Assembly (NCBI GenBank): GCA_023231005.1
Contig: JALNWG010000012.1
Location: forward strand, 1-64,000
DNA: 64,000 bases
DNA from: Bacteroidales bacterium
GTDB lineage: Bacteria; Bacteroidota; Bacteroidia; Bacteroidales; FEN-979
Direction of reading: 5' to 3'
Position 1 is the stretch's first letter. Every line of letters begins with the position of its first letter. This document shows, piece after piece, positions 34,816 through 44,110 of this stretch. The notes below the pieces were generated by a model. It was not told where the DNA came from and ran no database searches. It saw nothing but the letters and a program-made list of their open reading frames with translations. The position numbers and the translations under genes were made by a program.

Positions 34816-35739
34816 ATGGCACATAAGGAATATCCACTCGTTTCTATTGTTTCAGTAAATTATAATAACTCGGAAGATACTTGTGAAATGATCGAATCAC
34901 TCACGAAAATCACATATCCGAACATTGAAATTATTATCATTGATAATAATTCCCCCAATGATAACCCAAAAATCATTAAACAACGTTTTCCTTCAATAAT
35001 CCTTTATGAAAGCATCATTAATTATGGTTTTGCAGGTGGTAACAATCAGGGAATCATGCGAGCACGTGGCGAATATGTCCTGCTCTTAAATAATGATACC
35101 ATTGTTGATAAAGGTTTTTTAGAACCCTTGGTCGCAAAGCTCGAATCAAATAAATCGATTGGAGCTGTAAGTCCAAAACTAAGATACTATTACGACCGAT
35201 CCATCATTCAGTATGCGGGATTTGCCCCGATCAACCACCACACAATGCGCAATTTTGCAATCGGTCATAAAGAAAAAGATATTGGACAGTATAATAAAGA
35301 TGCCGAGACTGCTTATTCACATGGTGCCGCCATGATGGTTCCGATGAAGATAATCAAGGAAATTGGAATGATGTCGTACATCTTCTTTTTATATTATGAA
35401 GAAGCGGATTGGTGTTACAGGATCAAACATGCCGGATATAAAATATTTTATGTTCATAATTCCTTGGTATATCATAAAGAGTCTGTTTCAGTTGGGAAAT
35501 TAAGCCCAATGAAGGTTTATTATTTGAATCGTAACCGCCTCGTTTTCATGCGAAGAAATGTTTTTGGCAATGATTTCGTAATTGGCATTCTATATCAGTT
35601 AATGATTGCTATTCCAAAAAATGCACTTAAATATCTTTTTAAAGGGAATTTTTCACTGTTTTACGCCTATGTACGGGCATTGGGTTGGCATTTGAAACGA
35701 TCATTGAGTACGAATATTCATAATAATCCTTTTTTATAA
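34816..35739 (+). CDS. Glycosyltransferase family 2 (rhamnosyltransferase-like), tandem copy 2
   Basis: This 307-aa protein is a paralogue of its upstream neighbour: VSIVSVNYNNSEDTCEMIESLTKITYPNIEIIIIDNNS, YGFAGGNNQGI, LLLNNDTIV, HGAAMMVPMKII and FFLYYEEADWCYRIKHAGYK align block by block. The main differences are in the acceptor region, so it may add a second, related sugar or form a different linkage. It ends 79 bp before the next gene, the largest gap within the locus, where a -7 box lies. Confidence 0.85.
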   Translation: MAHKEYPLVSIVSVNYNNSEDTCEMIESLTKITYPNIEIIIIDNNSPNDNPKIIKQRFPSIILYESIINYGFAGGNNQGIMRARGEYVLLLNNDTIVDKGFLEPLVAKLESNKSIGAVSPKLRYYYDRSIIQYAGFAPINHHTMRNFAIGHKEKDIGQYNKDAETAYSHGAAMMVPMKIIKEIGMMSYIFFLYYEEADWCYRIKHAGYKIFYVHNSLVYHKESVSVGKLSPMKVYYLNRNRLVFMRRNVFGNDFVIGILYQLMIAIPKNALKYLFKGNFSLFYAYVRALGWHLKRSLSTNIHNNPFL

Positions 35740-35770
35740 TAAGTCTTTAGTATAACGGTATATTTATCCT

Positions 35771-35778
35771 TAACTTTG
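35771..35778 (+). promoter_or_regulatory. Internal -7 box TAACTTTG in the exopolysaccharide locus
   Basis: An exact TAnnTTTG match lies 40 bp before the ATG at 35819, in the only sizeable gap between glycosyltransferase genes. A weak -33-like TTTAG sits at 35746-35750, 20 bp upstream. It may give a separate transcript for the second half of the locus. Confidence 0.4.
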
Positions 35779-35818
35779 CTTTACAGGTAATTCCTCTTCT
35801 CCAAAAACCAGGATACGG

Positions 35819-37015
35819 ATGGCAAAACATTATTTGATATTTTTCCTCCAGATTTTTGAGGTAATTCTATTTATTTATTTTACTGTTGCAGCACTGTACG
35901 TATTTATATTTTCGATTTCAGGACTTTTCTATTATCCTCAGAAAAAGAAAATAGATAATAAAAAACGAAAATTTGCCGTCCTGATACCAGGATATAAAGA
36001 AGATGATGTTATTATTGATGTGGCCCGTAATGCCCTGAACCAGGATTACCAATCAACTCACTTTGAAATAATTGTGATTGCTGACTCCTTCCAGCAACAA
36101 ACACTTCAAAAATTAAAGGAACTTCCAATTCAGGTTATTGAAGTCTCTTTTGAAAAGAGTTCCAAAGCCCGAGCACTCAATAAAACGATGAGCATTTTAC
36201 CAGATAACTACGATGCAGTTATCATCCTTGATGCCGATAATATCCTGGCCACCAACTTCATTACCTTAATGAATGATGCTCTATCAACAGGATTTGTAGC
36301 CGTTCAGGGACATCGAAAATCAAAAAACTGCAACACTCCCTTCGCAATCCTGGATTCTGTCAGCGAAGAAATTAATAACCATATCTTTCGTAAAGGTCAT
36401 CGGGTACTTGGACTTTCATCTGCCCTGATCGGAAGTGGAATGGCATTTGACTATAAACTATTTAAAGAATATATGTCAACTATTGATTCATTTGGAGAAG
36501 ATAAAGAATTGGAAATTAAATTATTGAAGCACAACAACACGATTGAATATTGCGAAAATGCTTGTGTTTATGATGAAAAGGTTCAAAAAACAAATGTTTT
36601 TCTGGTTCAAAGAACCAGATGGCTGGCTAATCAACTGATCTATGCAAAAGATTATTTCTTTTCCAGCCTTAAGGAACTCATTATTCATGGCAACATAGAT
36701 TATTTTGATAAAGTATTCCAGCAATTTTTACCACCAAGAATATTCTTAGTTGGATTCCTTTTCATTATATCATTTATTTCACTTTTTGTAAATCCGATCA
36801 TTGTTTCTCTTGTTTGGATTGGGCTAACCGTAATATCAACCATTTCTTTGCTGATTTCAATTCCTTTAAATTATTTCAATTCACAAACATTAAAAGCAGT
36901 GCTTTATTTACCACAGGGTTTTGTTTTCATGTTAGGTTCTCTCTTCAGAATTTTCAAAGCAAAACAAAATTTTGGGCATACTATTCATACCGTTCAACAT
37001 GACAAAAAACATTGA
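35819..37015 (+). CDS. Membrane glycosyltransferase family 2, tandem copy A
   Basis: The 398-aa protein has an N-terminal helix (about 7-33), a GT-A domain with FAVLIPGYKEDDVIIDV, the DADN metal motif (VIILDADNI), a GEDKELEIKLL acid motif and QRTRW (the QxxRW signature), and three C-terminal helices. This is the architecture of processive or lipid-linked GT2 enzymes such as hyaluronan or cellulose synthase-like proteins, although a non-processive role is possible. It is paralogous to the next gene. It probably builds part of the repeat unit at the cytoplasmic face of the membrane. Confidence 0.85.
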   Translation: MAKHYLIFFLQIFEVILFIYFTVAALYVFIFSISGLFYYPQKKKIDNKKRKFAVLIPGYKEDDVIIDVARNALNQDYQSTHFEIIVIADSFQQQTLQKLKELPIQVIEVSFEKSSKARALNKTMSILPDNYDAVIILDADNILATNFITLMNDALSTGFVAVQGHRKSKNCNTPFAILDSVSEEINNHIFRKGHRVLGLSSALIGSGMAFDYKLFKEYMSTIDSFGEDKELEIKLLKHNNTIEYCENACVYDEKVQKTNVFLVQRTRWLANQLIYAKDYFFSSLKELIIHGNIDYFDKVFQQFLPPRIFLVGFLFIISFISLFVNPIIVSLVWIGLTVISTISLLISIPLNYFNSQTLKAVLYLPQGFVFMLGSLFRIFKAKQNFGHTIHTVQHDKKH

Positions 37016-37028
37016 ATAATAGATCATT

Positions 37029-38234
37029 ATGAATTTATTTTATTCAATTATAAATATAGTTCAACTCATATTTCTTGTCTATTTCACTGGATCAATCGCA
37101 TATCTGTTGATATTTGCAGTTGCCGGGTGCTTTAAGAGAGATGATATTCAATATATTACATTACAAAAAAGGAATATCGCGATTATCATCCCAGCATTTA
37201 AGGAAGATGCGGTGATCATTGAGGTGATTGAATCTGCTTTGAAGCAAAACTATCCCGCTTCATCTTACCAAATCATCCTGATTGCCGATTCTTTTAAACA
37301 GGAAACTTTGAATGTAATTCGTTCCTTGCCAATTACACTCGTTGAAGTTGCTTTCGATTTCAGCACAAAGGCAAAATCGCTGCAAGTTGCACTTAATTAT
37401 CTTCCTGATAACACAGACCTTGTATTGATCCTAGATGCAGATAATATAATGGAAGAAAATTTTTTAAATAAAATTAATAGTGCGGCTGAATCTTCTTATA
37501 AAATAATTCAATGTCACAGGATTGCTAAAAACACCAATACGTCCTTTGCCGTGCTTGATGCGATCAGTGAGGAAATCAATAACAATATCTTCAGAAGTGG
37601 TCACACCGCACTTGGAGTATCATCTGCTTTGATCGGTTCAGCTATGGTTTTTAATATCGAGATGTTTCGGAAGTACATCCCTAAACTCAATGCTATTGGC
37701 GGATTTGATAAAGAACTCGAACTCATGATATTGAGGGACAAAGTAAAGATCCAATATCTGAAGAATGCCTACGTGTTCGATGAAAAAGTTCAGAATGCCA
37801 ATGTTTTTTATAAACAACGTAAACGATGGATCTATTCACAGTTTTACTTCTTTGGGAGGGACTTCCTTCTATCAATCTATCATCTTTTCACTCACCGTAA
37901 TTTTGATTACTTTGATAAAACCCTTCAATTTTCTTTACCCCCACGTCTAATTCTTCTGGGGACTGTTGGATTTGTGAATATATTAAACCTCTTTTTCATT
38001 AATCAACCTTATCAATACTGCTGGTTGGGCCTTTTAATTCTGATCTGTCTGACCTTGCTTATTTCCATCCCAAGAAAATTTTTTTGTGTTAAAACCCTTA
38101 GGGCTTTAATCAATTTGCCAAAAATATTTTTTCTAATGATTCTGATCCTATTGAAAATCAGAGGAAGTAATAAAGGATTTATACATACAGAACATGATTT
38201 TTATAATACTTCCTCAAAAACATACAAATCATGA
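37029..38234 (+). CDS. Membrane glycosyltransferase family 2, tandem copy B
   Basis: The 401-aa protein repeats the layout of the gene before it: N-terminal helix, AIIIPAFKEDAVIIEV, VLILDADNIMEENF, GGFDKELELMIL, QRKRW and C-terminal helices. The two share long stretches such as AVLDAISEEINNNIFRSGH, where copy A has AILDSVSEEINNHIFRKGH, so they arose by duplication. The stop overlaps the GT4 start (ATGA). A different acceptor or linkage from copy A is the natural explanation for keeping both. Confidence 0.85.
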   Translation: MNLFYSIINIVQLIFLVYFTGSIAYLLIFAVAGCFKRDDIQYITLQKRNIAIIIPAFKEDAVIIEVIESALKQNYPASSYQIILIADSFKQETLNVIRSLPITLVEVAFDFSTKAKSLQVALNYLPDNTDLVLILDADNIMEENFLNKINSAAESSYKIIQCHRIAKNTNTSFAVLDAISEEINNNIFRSGHTALGVSSALIGSAMVFNIEMFRKYIPKLNAIGGFDKELELMILRDKVKIQYLKNAYVFDEKVQNANVFYKQRKRWIYSQFYFFGRDFLLSIYHLFTHRNFDYFDKTLQFSLPPRLILLGTVGFVNILNLFFINQPYQYCWLGLLILICLTLLISIPRKFFCVKTLRALINLPKIFFLMILILLKIRGSNKGFIHTEHDFYNTSSKTYKS

Positions 38235-39373
38235 AAATTGGTATCGAAGGTCAACGTTTATTCCGAAAAAAGAAGCATGGAATGGATATGGTTGCTTTGG
38301 AATTGGTGAGAAATCTTCAAGAAATCGATCAACAAAATGAATACTTTATCTTTGTTAAAAATGATGTAAACCGTTGCCTTGAAGAACGCCCAAATTTTCA
38401 TATTGTTGTAGTTCCATCAGCACCCTACCCTATTTGGGAACAGTTTAGCTTACCTATCGCTGTAAGAAAAGCCGGATGCCAACTGTTACATTGCACAAGC
38501 AATACTGCTCCAATTTTTACGTCTGTTCCGCTGATCGTAACCCTTCACGACATCATTTTTATGGAAAGCCTGAGTTTATTAAAAAAAGGGTTTTCTGCTT
38601 ATCAGAAATTCGGAAATATGTACCGGCGGTTTGTTGTACCTCTTGTGGTAAAAAAAAGCAAACAGATTATTACAGTTTCGGAATTTGAAAAAAAAAGAAT
38701 TGGTGATTTCTTTCATATTAAAGATGAGAAGTTGCATGCTATCTATAATGGAGTTAGTAACCATTTTAAACCCATTGACAACAAGGAAGAGCTGGAAAGG
38801 ATCAAGGAAAAATACAAGCTCCCTGATAAGTTTTTCTTTTTCTTTGGGAATACCGACCCTAAAAAAAATACCGCTGGTGTTCTCAAAGCATTATCACTTT
38901 TTCTTCAATCATCTGACAAAAAAATACCGCTAGTGATGCTCGATTTTGACCGGAATGAGCTTGATAAAATCGTTGCTAATATAGGTGATGCTGAACTCGA
39001 ACATTACATCAAATTAATTGGGTATGTGCCAAACGATGAGCTGCCTGCTGTTTATTCATTAAGTACGATCTTTCTCTATCCTTCATTACGGGAAAGTTTT
39101 GGTATTCCAATGCTGGAGGCAATGGCATGCGGAATTCCCGTTATAACATCAAATACAAGCTGTATGCCCGAGGTAGGAGGAACTGCTGCTTTGTTCATTG
39201 ATCCATTTAAACCAGAAGAAATCGCAGATGCCATTAACAAATTATTATCCGACCATAAATTATGTGAAAAAATGATTGTGGCAGGATTTGAAAATGCCCG
39301 TAAATTCTCTTGGAAAACAATGGCAGAAAATGTTCTTCACCTATATCAGGATGTTGAAAATTCGAAATGCTAA
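38231..39373 (+). CDS. Glycosyltransferase family 4
   Basis: This 380-aa GT-B enzyme starts with MKIGIEGQRLFRKKKHGMDMVALELV and has the donor-site features FFGNTDPKKNT, IKLIGYVPNDELPAVYSLSTIFLYPSLRESFGIPMLEAMACGIPVITSN with the EX7E motif. This is the mannosyl/galactosyl-type GT4 pattern. It should transfer a sugar with retention of configuration from an NDP-sugar to the repeat unit. It is translationally coupled with the membrane GT2 before it and lies 15 bp before the fusion protein. Confidence 0.88.
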   Translation: MKIGIEGQRLFRKKKHGMDMVALELVRNLQEIDQQNEYFIFVKNDVNRCLEERPNFHIVVVPSAPYPIWEQFSLPIAVRKAGCQLLHCTSNTAPIFTSVPLIVTLHDIIFMESLSLLKKGFSAYQKFGNMYRRFVVPLVVKKSKQIITVSEFEKKRIGDFFHIKDEKLHAIYNGVSNHFKPIDNKEELERIKEKYKLPDKFFFFFGNTDPKKNTAGVLKALSLFLQSSDKKIPLVMLDFDRNELDKIVANIGDAELEHYIKLIGYVPNDELPAVYSLSTIFLYPSLRESFGIPMLEAMACGIPVITSNTSCMPEVGGTAALFIDPFKPEEIADAINKLLSDHKLCEKMIVAGFENARKFSWKTMAENVLHLYQDVENSKC

Positions 39374-39388
39374 CAGAACCAAAATCAA

Positions 39389-41218
39389 ATGGATATTGTA
39401 GTTACCGGTCTTCAGGCCTTTGACAATTCAATTGGAAGCAATTGTATCAATCTGGCGTTAGAATTCTCTAAACATCATCGGGTTCTTTATGTAAACTATC
39501 CGGTCGACAGATTAACCATGTTCCGCGAACGGCATGATCCAAAAATGCAAAAACGGAAAAGAATTTTAAGAGGGGAAATTGAAAATCTTGTAAAAATCAA
39601 AGACAATTTCTGGAATCTTTATCCACTGACCATTCTTGAGTCAATCAGTCAGATTTCAAATAATGCCCTATTTGATTATCTCAATAAGATTAATAATCGC
39701 CGTTTTTCCGAACAGATTTTGCTTGCTATCCGGAAATTGGATTTTAAAGATATTATACTTTTTAATGATAGTGACATGTTCAGAAGTTTCTATTTGAAAG
39801 AGCTTCTGCACCCCAGTCTGTATATTTATTACTCTCGTGATAACCTGATCGCTGTTAATTGGTGGAAGAAACAAGGCATCCGCCTTGAAGCAGCTTTAAT
39901 TAAAAAATCTGATTTGGCTGTTGCAAACTCTACATTTCTGGCTAATTATCTAAAACAGTTTAATCCCAACTCATTTTATGTTGGCCAAGGTTGCGATGTA
40001 AGCACTTTCGATATGCAGTTAATCAAATCGGTTCCTTCCGATATCCAAGGAATTACAAGTCCAATCATTGGATACATCGGAGTTCTATATACCTTACGGC
40101 TTGATATCAGTATCATTTATTATATAGCCAAACAGCGGCCAAATTGGTCAATTATTTTGATCGGCCCCGAAGATGAGAACTTTAAATCGAGTGAATTGCA
40201 TCATCTCGATAATGTCTATTTTCTCGGAAGTAAAGAACCTATCGAGCTTCCCTCCTATCTGTCAACCTTTGACGTTGCAATTAATCCTCAGATTCTCAAC
40301 AAAATAACTATTGGTAATTACCCTAGAAAAATTGATGAATATCTGGCCATGGGGAAACCAGTTGTGGCAACATTAACCGAAGCTATGAAAGTTTTTGAAG
40401 ACTATTCATATCTTGCTAATTCTAAAGAGGAATATTTAATGCTTATTGAAAAAGCTCTTAATGAAAATTCGCCAGATCTTGCAAAAAAACGTGAAGAATT
40501 TGCACGAAGTCATACTTGGGAAGCCAACGTAAATGAAATATATAAAGCGATCGATCTAGTTAAAAACACTGATCCCTCTCCACAAAATCAAAGTAAAGTC
40601 ACTTTAATTCAACGTATAAAGTCAAACAAAAAAGTAAAGGAGTTTCTGATTCATTTGATGACTCCCAGAAATCAAGCCCGCCCACGATATTGGATTAAGC
40701 TCCTTGTCAACCCATTTGTACATAAAAAAGGGAAGCGTTCATTAATTCGCAAACATACTCGCATGGATGTTTTTCCATGGAATGATTTTATCCTTGGTGA
40801 TGATTCGACCATTGAAGATTTTTCCACTGTGAATAATGGTGTTGGTCCAGTAATTATTGGCAACCACACACGAATCGGACTAAGTAATGTTCTCATTGGC
40901 CCTGTGAAAATTGGTAACAATATCATGTTTGCTCAAAACATTGTTCTTTCAGGGCTTAACCATGGATATGAAGATATCTCAATTCCACCATCTAAACAAA
41001 AGACCACAAAGGCCGAAATCGTCGTTGAGGACGATGTTTGGATTGGATCAAATTCTGTTATTTTAGCCGGTGTGACTATCGGAAAGCATGCTGTAGTTGC
41101 AGCTGGCAGTATCGTTACCAAAAATGTCCCTCCTTTCTCAGTTGTTGGCGGAAACCCAGCCAAAATATTGAAACAATACAATTGCGGGACAAAAACATGG
41201 GAAAGGAAATTATCATGA
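39389..41218 (+). CDS. Glycosyltransferase fused to hexapeptide-repeat acyltransferase
   Basis: The 609-aa protein joins two enzymes. Residues 1-395 are a GT-B glycosyltransferase-like domain (YYSRDNLIAVNWWKKQG, PIIGYIGVLYTLRLDISIIYYIAKQRP, LPSYLSTFDVAINPQ, PRKIDEYLAMGKPVVAT), similar to TuaH-like family members. After a linker, residues about 455-600 form a left-handed beta-helix acyltransferase (GPVIIGNHTRIGLSNVLIG, VVEDDVWIGSNSVILAGVTIGKHAVVAAGSIV, PPFSVVGGNPAKI) of the maltose/galactoside acetyltransferase type, with His at NHGYED as the probable catalytic residue. The fusion suggests that the sugar is added and acetylated by one polypeptide. Both halves look intact. Confidence 0.88.
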   Translation: MDIVVTGLQAFDNSIGSNCINLALEFSKHHRVLYVNYPVDRLTMFRERHDPKMQKRKRILRGEIENLVKIKDNFWNLYPLTILESISQISNNALFDYLNKINNRRFSEQILLAIRKLDFKDIILFNDSDMFRSFYLKELLHPSLYIYYSRDNLIAVNWWKKQGIRLEAALIKKSDLAVANSTFLANYLKQFNPNSFYVGQGCDVSTFDMQLIKSVPSDIQGITSPIIGYIGVLYTLRLDISIIYYIAKQRPNWSIILIGPEDENFKSSELHHLDNVYFLGSKEPIELPSYLSTFDVAINPQILNKITIGNYPRKIDEYLAMGKPVVATLTEAMKVFEDYSYLANSKEEYLMLIEKALNENSPDLAKKREEFARSHTWEANVNEIYKAIDLVKNTDPSPQNQSKVTLIQRIKSNKKVKEFLIHLMTPRNQARPRYWIKLLVNPFVHKKGKRSLIRKHTRMDVFPWNDFILGDDSTIEDFSTVNNGVGPVIIGNHTRIGLSNVLIGPVKIGNNIMFAQNIVLSGLNHGYEDISIPPSKQKTTKAEIVVEDDVWIGSNSVILAGVTIGKHAVVAAGSIVTKNVPPFSVVGGNPAKILKQYNCGTKTWERKLS

Positions 41219-42396
41219 TTGAAGTAAAAATTATTTTCTGGGTTTTCTTTTTTCTGATTTTCTATACTTATCTCGGATATGGAATTTTACTTTATTTTCT
41301 TGTCAGGTTAAAAAGGGTATTCGTAATAAAGAAACCCACCCTGATCACGGAAAAATTCGAACCTGAGGTAACCTTGTTTGTTACTGCATATAATGAAAAG
41401 GATTTCATCGATCTGAAAATGCAAAATACCTTTTCCCTTGATTATCCAAAGGAGAAGATTAAAAATGTATGGGTGACTGATGGATCTGATGATGGAACGC
41501 CAGAAATACTTCGACAATATAAAGATGTTGAAGTGTACCATTTGCCGAAACGTGCTGGTAAAATTGCAGCAATGAACCGTGGAATCCAATTCGTCAAAAC
41601 GCCAATTGTTATTTTTTCTGATGGTAATACCCTGTTAGGTAAGGAATCCATCCAGCGTATTGTAAAACTCTTTGAAGATCCAAAAGTTGGTTGCGTTTCA
41701 GGTGAAAAACGGATATTCTCAAAAGATTCTGCAGCTGCAACAGAGGGAATTTATTGGAAATATGAGTCCTTTTTAAAAAAACTTGACGCACAATTATATT
41801 CTGTTGTTGGTGCAGCCGGAGAATTGTTTGCTGTTAGAACAAGCTTATTTCAGATCGTTGAACCAGATACTTTACTTGATGATTTTATCATTTCCCTACG
41901 TATTGCTCAACAAGGTTACACCATCCAGTATGACCCGGATGCCTATGCCATCGAAAATCCTTCGGCGAATGTCAGAGAAGAATTAAAACGAAAAATCAGG
42001 ATTTCAGCTGGTGGCATTCAGTCAATACTTAGATTAAAATCTCTCCTGAATCCTTTTAAATATGGTTGGCTTTCATTTCAATATGTTTCGCATCGTGTTC
42101 TCCGATGGACGCTGGCTCCATTAGGGCTCTTGGTCCTTCTTATCTGTAATTTTCTGATATCATTACAACAAGGACTTTTCAATTTTTCAAATTATTATAC
42201 ATGGCTTTTGTGGCTCCAGATAACATTCTATATTCTTGCACTGTTAGGCTGGTTCCTCGAACAAAAAAAAATAACAGTGAAATTGCTATACATACCCTAT
42301 TATTTCTTCATCATGAATTTAGCGGTATATCTTGGTTTTTTCAGATATATTAAAAAGCAGCAATCGGTAAATTGGGAACGCGCAAAAAGGGGGTGA
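41215..42396 (+). CDS. Membrane glycosyltransferase family 2
   Basis: This 393-aa protein starts at ATG 41215, overlapping the fusion-gene stop (ATGA) and preceded by GGAAAGGAAA, a clear ribosome site. The longer open frame back to 41038 lies inside the acyltransferase domain and is rejected. It has one N-terminal helix, the GT-A motifs VTLFVTAYNEKDFI, VTDGSDDGTPEI, IFSDGN and TLLDDFIISLRIAQQGY, then KIRISAGGIQ and three C-terminal helices. It belongs to the large group of polysaccharide-synthesis GT2 enzymes and resembles the hyaluronan-synthase-like branch. It adds a further transferase to the locus. Confidence 0.87.
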   Translation: MIEVKIIFWVFFFLIFYTYLGYGILLYFLVRLKRVFVIKKPTLITEKFEPEVTLFVTAYNEKDFIDLKMQNTFSLDYPKEKIKNVWVTDGSDDGTPEILRQYKDVEVYHLPKRAGKIAAMNRGIQFVKTPIVIFSDGNTLLGKESIQRIVKLFEDPKVGCVSGEKRIFSKDSAAATEGIYWKYESFLKKLDAQLYSVVGAAGELFAVRTSLFQIVEPDTLLDDFIISLRIAQQGYTIQYDPDAYAIENPSANVREELKRKIRISAGGIQSILRLKSLLNPFKYGWLSFQYVSHRVLRWTLAPLGLLVLLICNFLISLQQGLFNFSNYYTWLLWLQITFYILALLGWFLEQKKITVKLLYIPYYFFIMNLAVYLGFFRYIKKQQSVNWERAKRG

Positions 42397-42412
42397 ATAA
42401 AACAACCATGCT

Positions 42413-44098
42413 ATGAAAATTTTGAAATTAATAGCTCGTACTCTGGTTTTGATGATCCATTTTGTTTTGATCATTTCCTCCATTTATGCTCAACATACAT
42501 ACTGCAAATTAATGATTCCACTTGGAATAAATGATGTTAATGGCAGAACAAATGCAACCACAATACATCCCGGAGATACAATATGTTTACTTCCAGGCCA
42601 CAAATCTTATCTGGCTTTATCTTATATTCATGGCACAAAGGATGCTCCTGTTGTTATTTGTAATGTTGACGGATTAATATCTATTTCAGGACACTATTTT
42701 GGACTCAGAGTTGATTCTTGTTCCCATCTAAAACTGACCGGATCAGGACTGAGCGGATTAAACTATGGAATTCAAATTTCCGATGTCAAAGGGGCAGGGA
42801 TTTCTATCGAAAATTTAAGTACCGACATTGAAATTGAACGGGTCGAAGTAGCGAGGACTCAATTGGTCGGGATATTTGCAAAATCTGATCCTGATTGCGA
42901 TCTTAAATCAGTCAGAGGTAAATACACGCTTAGGAATTTAATAATTCATGATGATTTTTTTCATCATACGGGAATGGAAGGTATGTATATAGGAAGTTCA
43001 TTTTATGAAGGAAAAACTATAACATGCAACGGAAAAGACACAATTGTTTTACCCCATCTTTTAAAAGGTGTAAAAATTTACAATAATATTATTAAAGATA
43101 CTGGATGGGACGGAATTCAGGTGTCCTGTTCTGATTCCTGTTCCGAGATTCATGACAATTCTATTCAAAACGATAGTGATTCGGCTTTTTTTAATCAAAT
43201 GAGCGGTATTATGATTGGAAAAGGTTCCGTTTGTGATTGCTATAATAATATTATTCAAAATGGAAAAGGAGATGGAATTGACTTGTTTGGTTTGGGAGGA
43301 CAGAGAATTTACAACAACCTGATTATCAATCAAGGTAAAACCTACCACCCGGATGAAAATTACTATCCTTATCTAAAACATGGGATTTATGTAGGGAATC
43401 ATTCAACCCTTACCGATTCCGGTTTTATTATTTGTTATAATACCATCATATCTCCCAAAAGTAACGGTATTAAATTTTCAAATCTTACAAGTAAAAACAA
43501 TCTGATCCCCAATAACCTTATCATCAATCCAGGATTATATGGATCAACTGGAGATGAAGCATTTATCAACATAACAGAGCCATCTATTGATGTAGCCGTA
43601 TATAACAATTATCTCAATAATGACTTCCCCCCTGCTAAGTTTATCAATCCATCCACTTATAATTTTGATTTGGAACCCACCTCCCCTGCTGTTAATCATG
43701 CTGCCGGTATTGAAGGATTTTCTTTGTCTTTTGATATTTTACACCGAAGTCGACCTTTTTCCTCACAGAACGATATTGGCGCTTTTGAATGTAACGACTC
43801 ATCTCTATTCAGTATTCCGGAAAATTTTAAAAAAGAAATCGAATTTAAAGAAATTTTTCCTAATCCGATTTTTACTTACTTTACAGTGAGCTATTCAATA
43901 TTTAAAAAATCGAACATTAAAATTAGAATTTATGATATCGGGGGAAAACTGGTAATGGAACCGGTTAACATTAATCAATTACCTGGCTTATATGAATATA
44001 CAATATCAAAAGGAATACTTTTACCAGGAGTTTATACCCTTATCTTTCAAACCGACCATGAAATATTTAGTAGAAAAATGATAGTGTTGAATCATTAA
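42413..44098 (+). CDS. Secreted right-handed beta-helix protein with T9SS type A sorting domain
   Basis: The 561-aa protein has a signal peptide (ending SIYAQ), a right-handed parallel beta-helix in the middle (repeats such as VKIYNNIIKDTGWDGIQVS, EIHDNSIQNDSDSAFFNQMSGIMIG, CYNNIIQNGKGDGIDLFG, RIYNNLIIN), and a C-terminal domain of about 75 residues beginning FKEIFPNPIFTYFTV with IYDIGGKLV and PGVYTLIF. The tail is the type A signal recognised by the type IX secretion system. Beta-helix proteins of this type bind or cleave acidic polysaccharides. Coming 17 bp after a GT2 gene, it may modify, trim or anchor the polymer at the cell surface (inference). Confidence 0.85.
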   Translation: MKILKLIARTLVLMIHFVLIISSIYAQHTYCKLMIPLGINDVNGRTNATTIHPGDTICLLPGHKSYLALSYIHGTKDAPVVICNVDGLISISGHYFGLRVDSCSHLKLTGSGLSGLNYGIQISDVKGAGISIENLSTDIEIERVEVARTQLVGIFAKSDPDCDLKSVRGKYTLRNLIIHDDFFHHTGMEGMYIGSSFYEGKTITCNGKDTIVLPHLLKGVKIYNNIIKDTGWDGIQVSCSDSCSEIHDNSIQNDSDSAFFNQMSGIMIGKGSVCDCYNNIIQNGKGDGIDLFGLGGQRIYNNLIINQGKTYHPDENYYPYLKHGIYVGNHSTLTDSGFIICYNTIISPKSNGIKFSNLTSKNNLIPNNLIINPGLYGSTGDEAFINITEPSIDVAVYNNYLNNDFPPAKFINPSTYNFDLEPTSPAVNHAAGIEGFSLSFDILHRSRPFSSQNDIGAFECNDSSLFSIPENFKKEIEFKEIFPNPIFTYFTVSYSIFKKSNIKIRIYDIGGKLVMEPVNINQLPGLYEYTISKGILLPGVYTLIFQTDHEIFSRKMIVLNH

Positions 44099-44110
44099 AC
44101 CTCATATCCA

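Noticed and set aside
41038..41214. N-terminal extension of the GT2 frame starting at 41215
   Set aside because: It reads through the hexapeptide-acyltransferase coding sequence in another frame and is cysteine- and tryptophan-rich noise; ATG 41215 has a strong ribosome site.
33859..42396. The glycosyltransferase run as a horizontally acquired island with mobile elements
   Set aside because: No transposase, integrase, tRNA or direct repeats flank it, and base composition does not visibly change from its neighbours.
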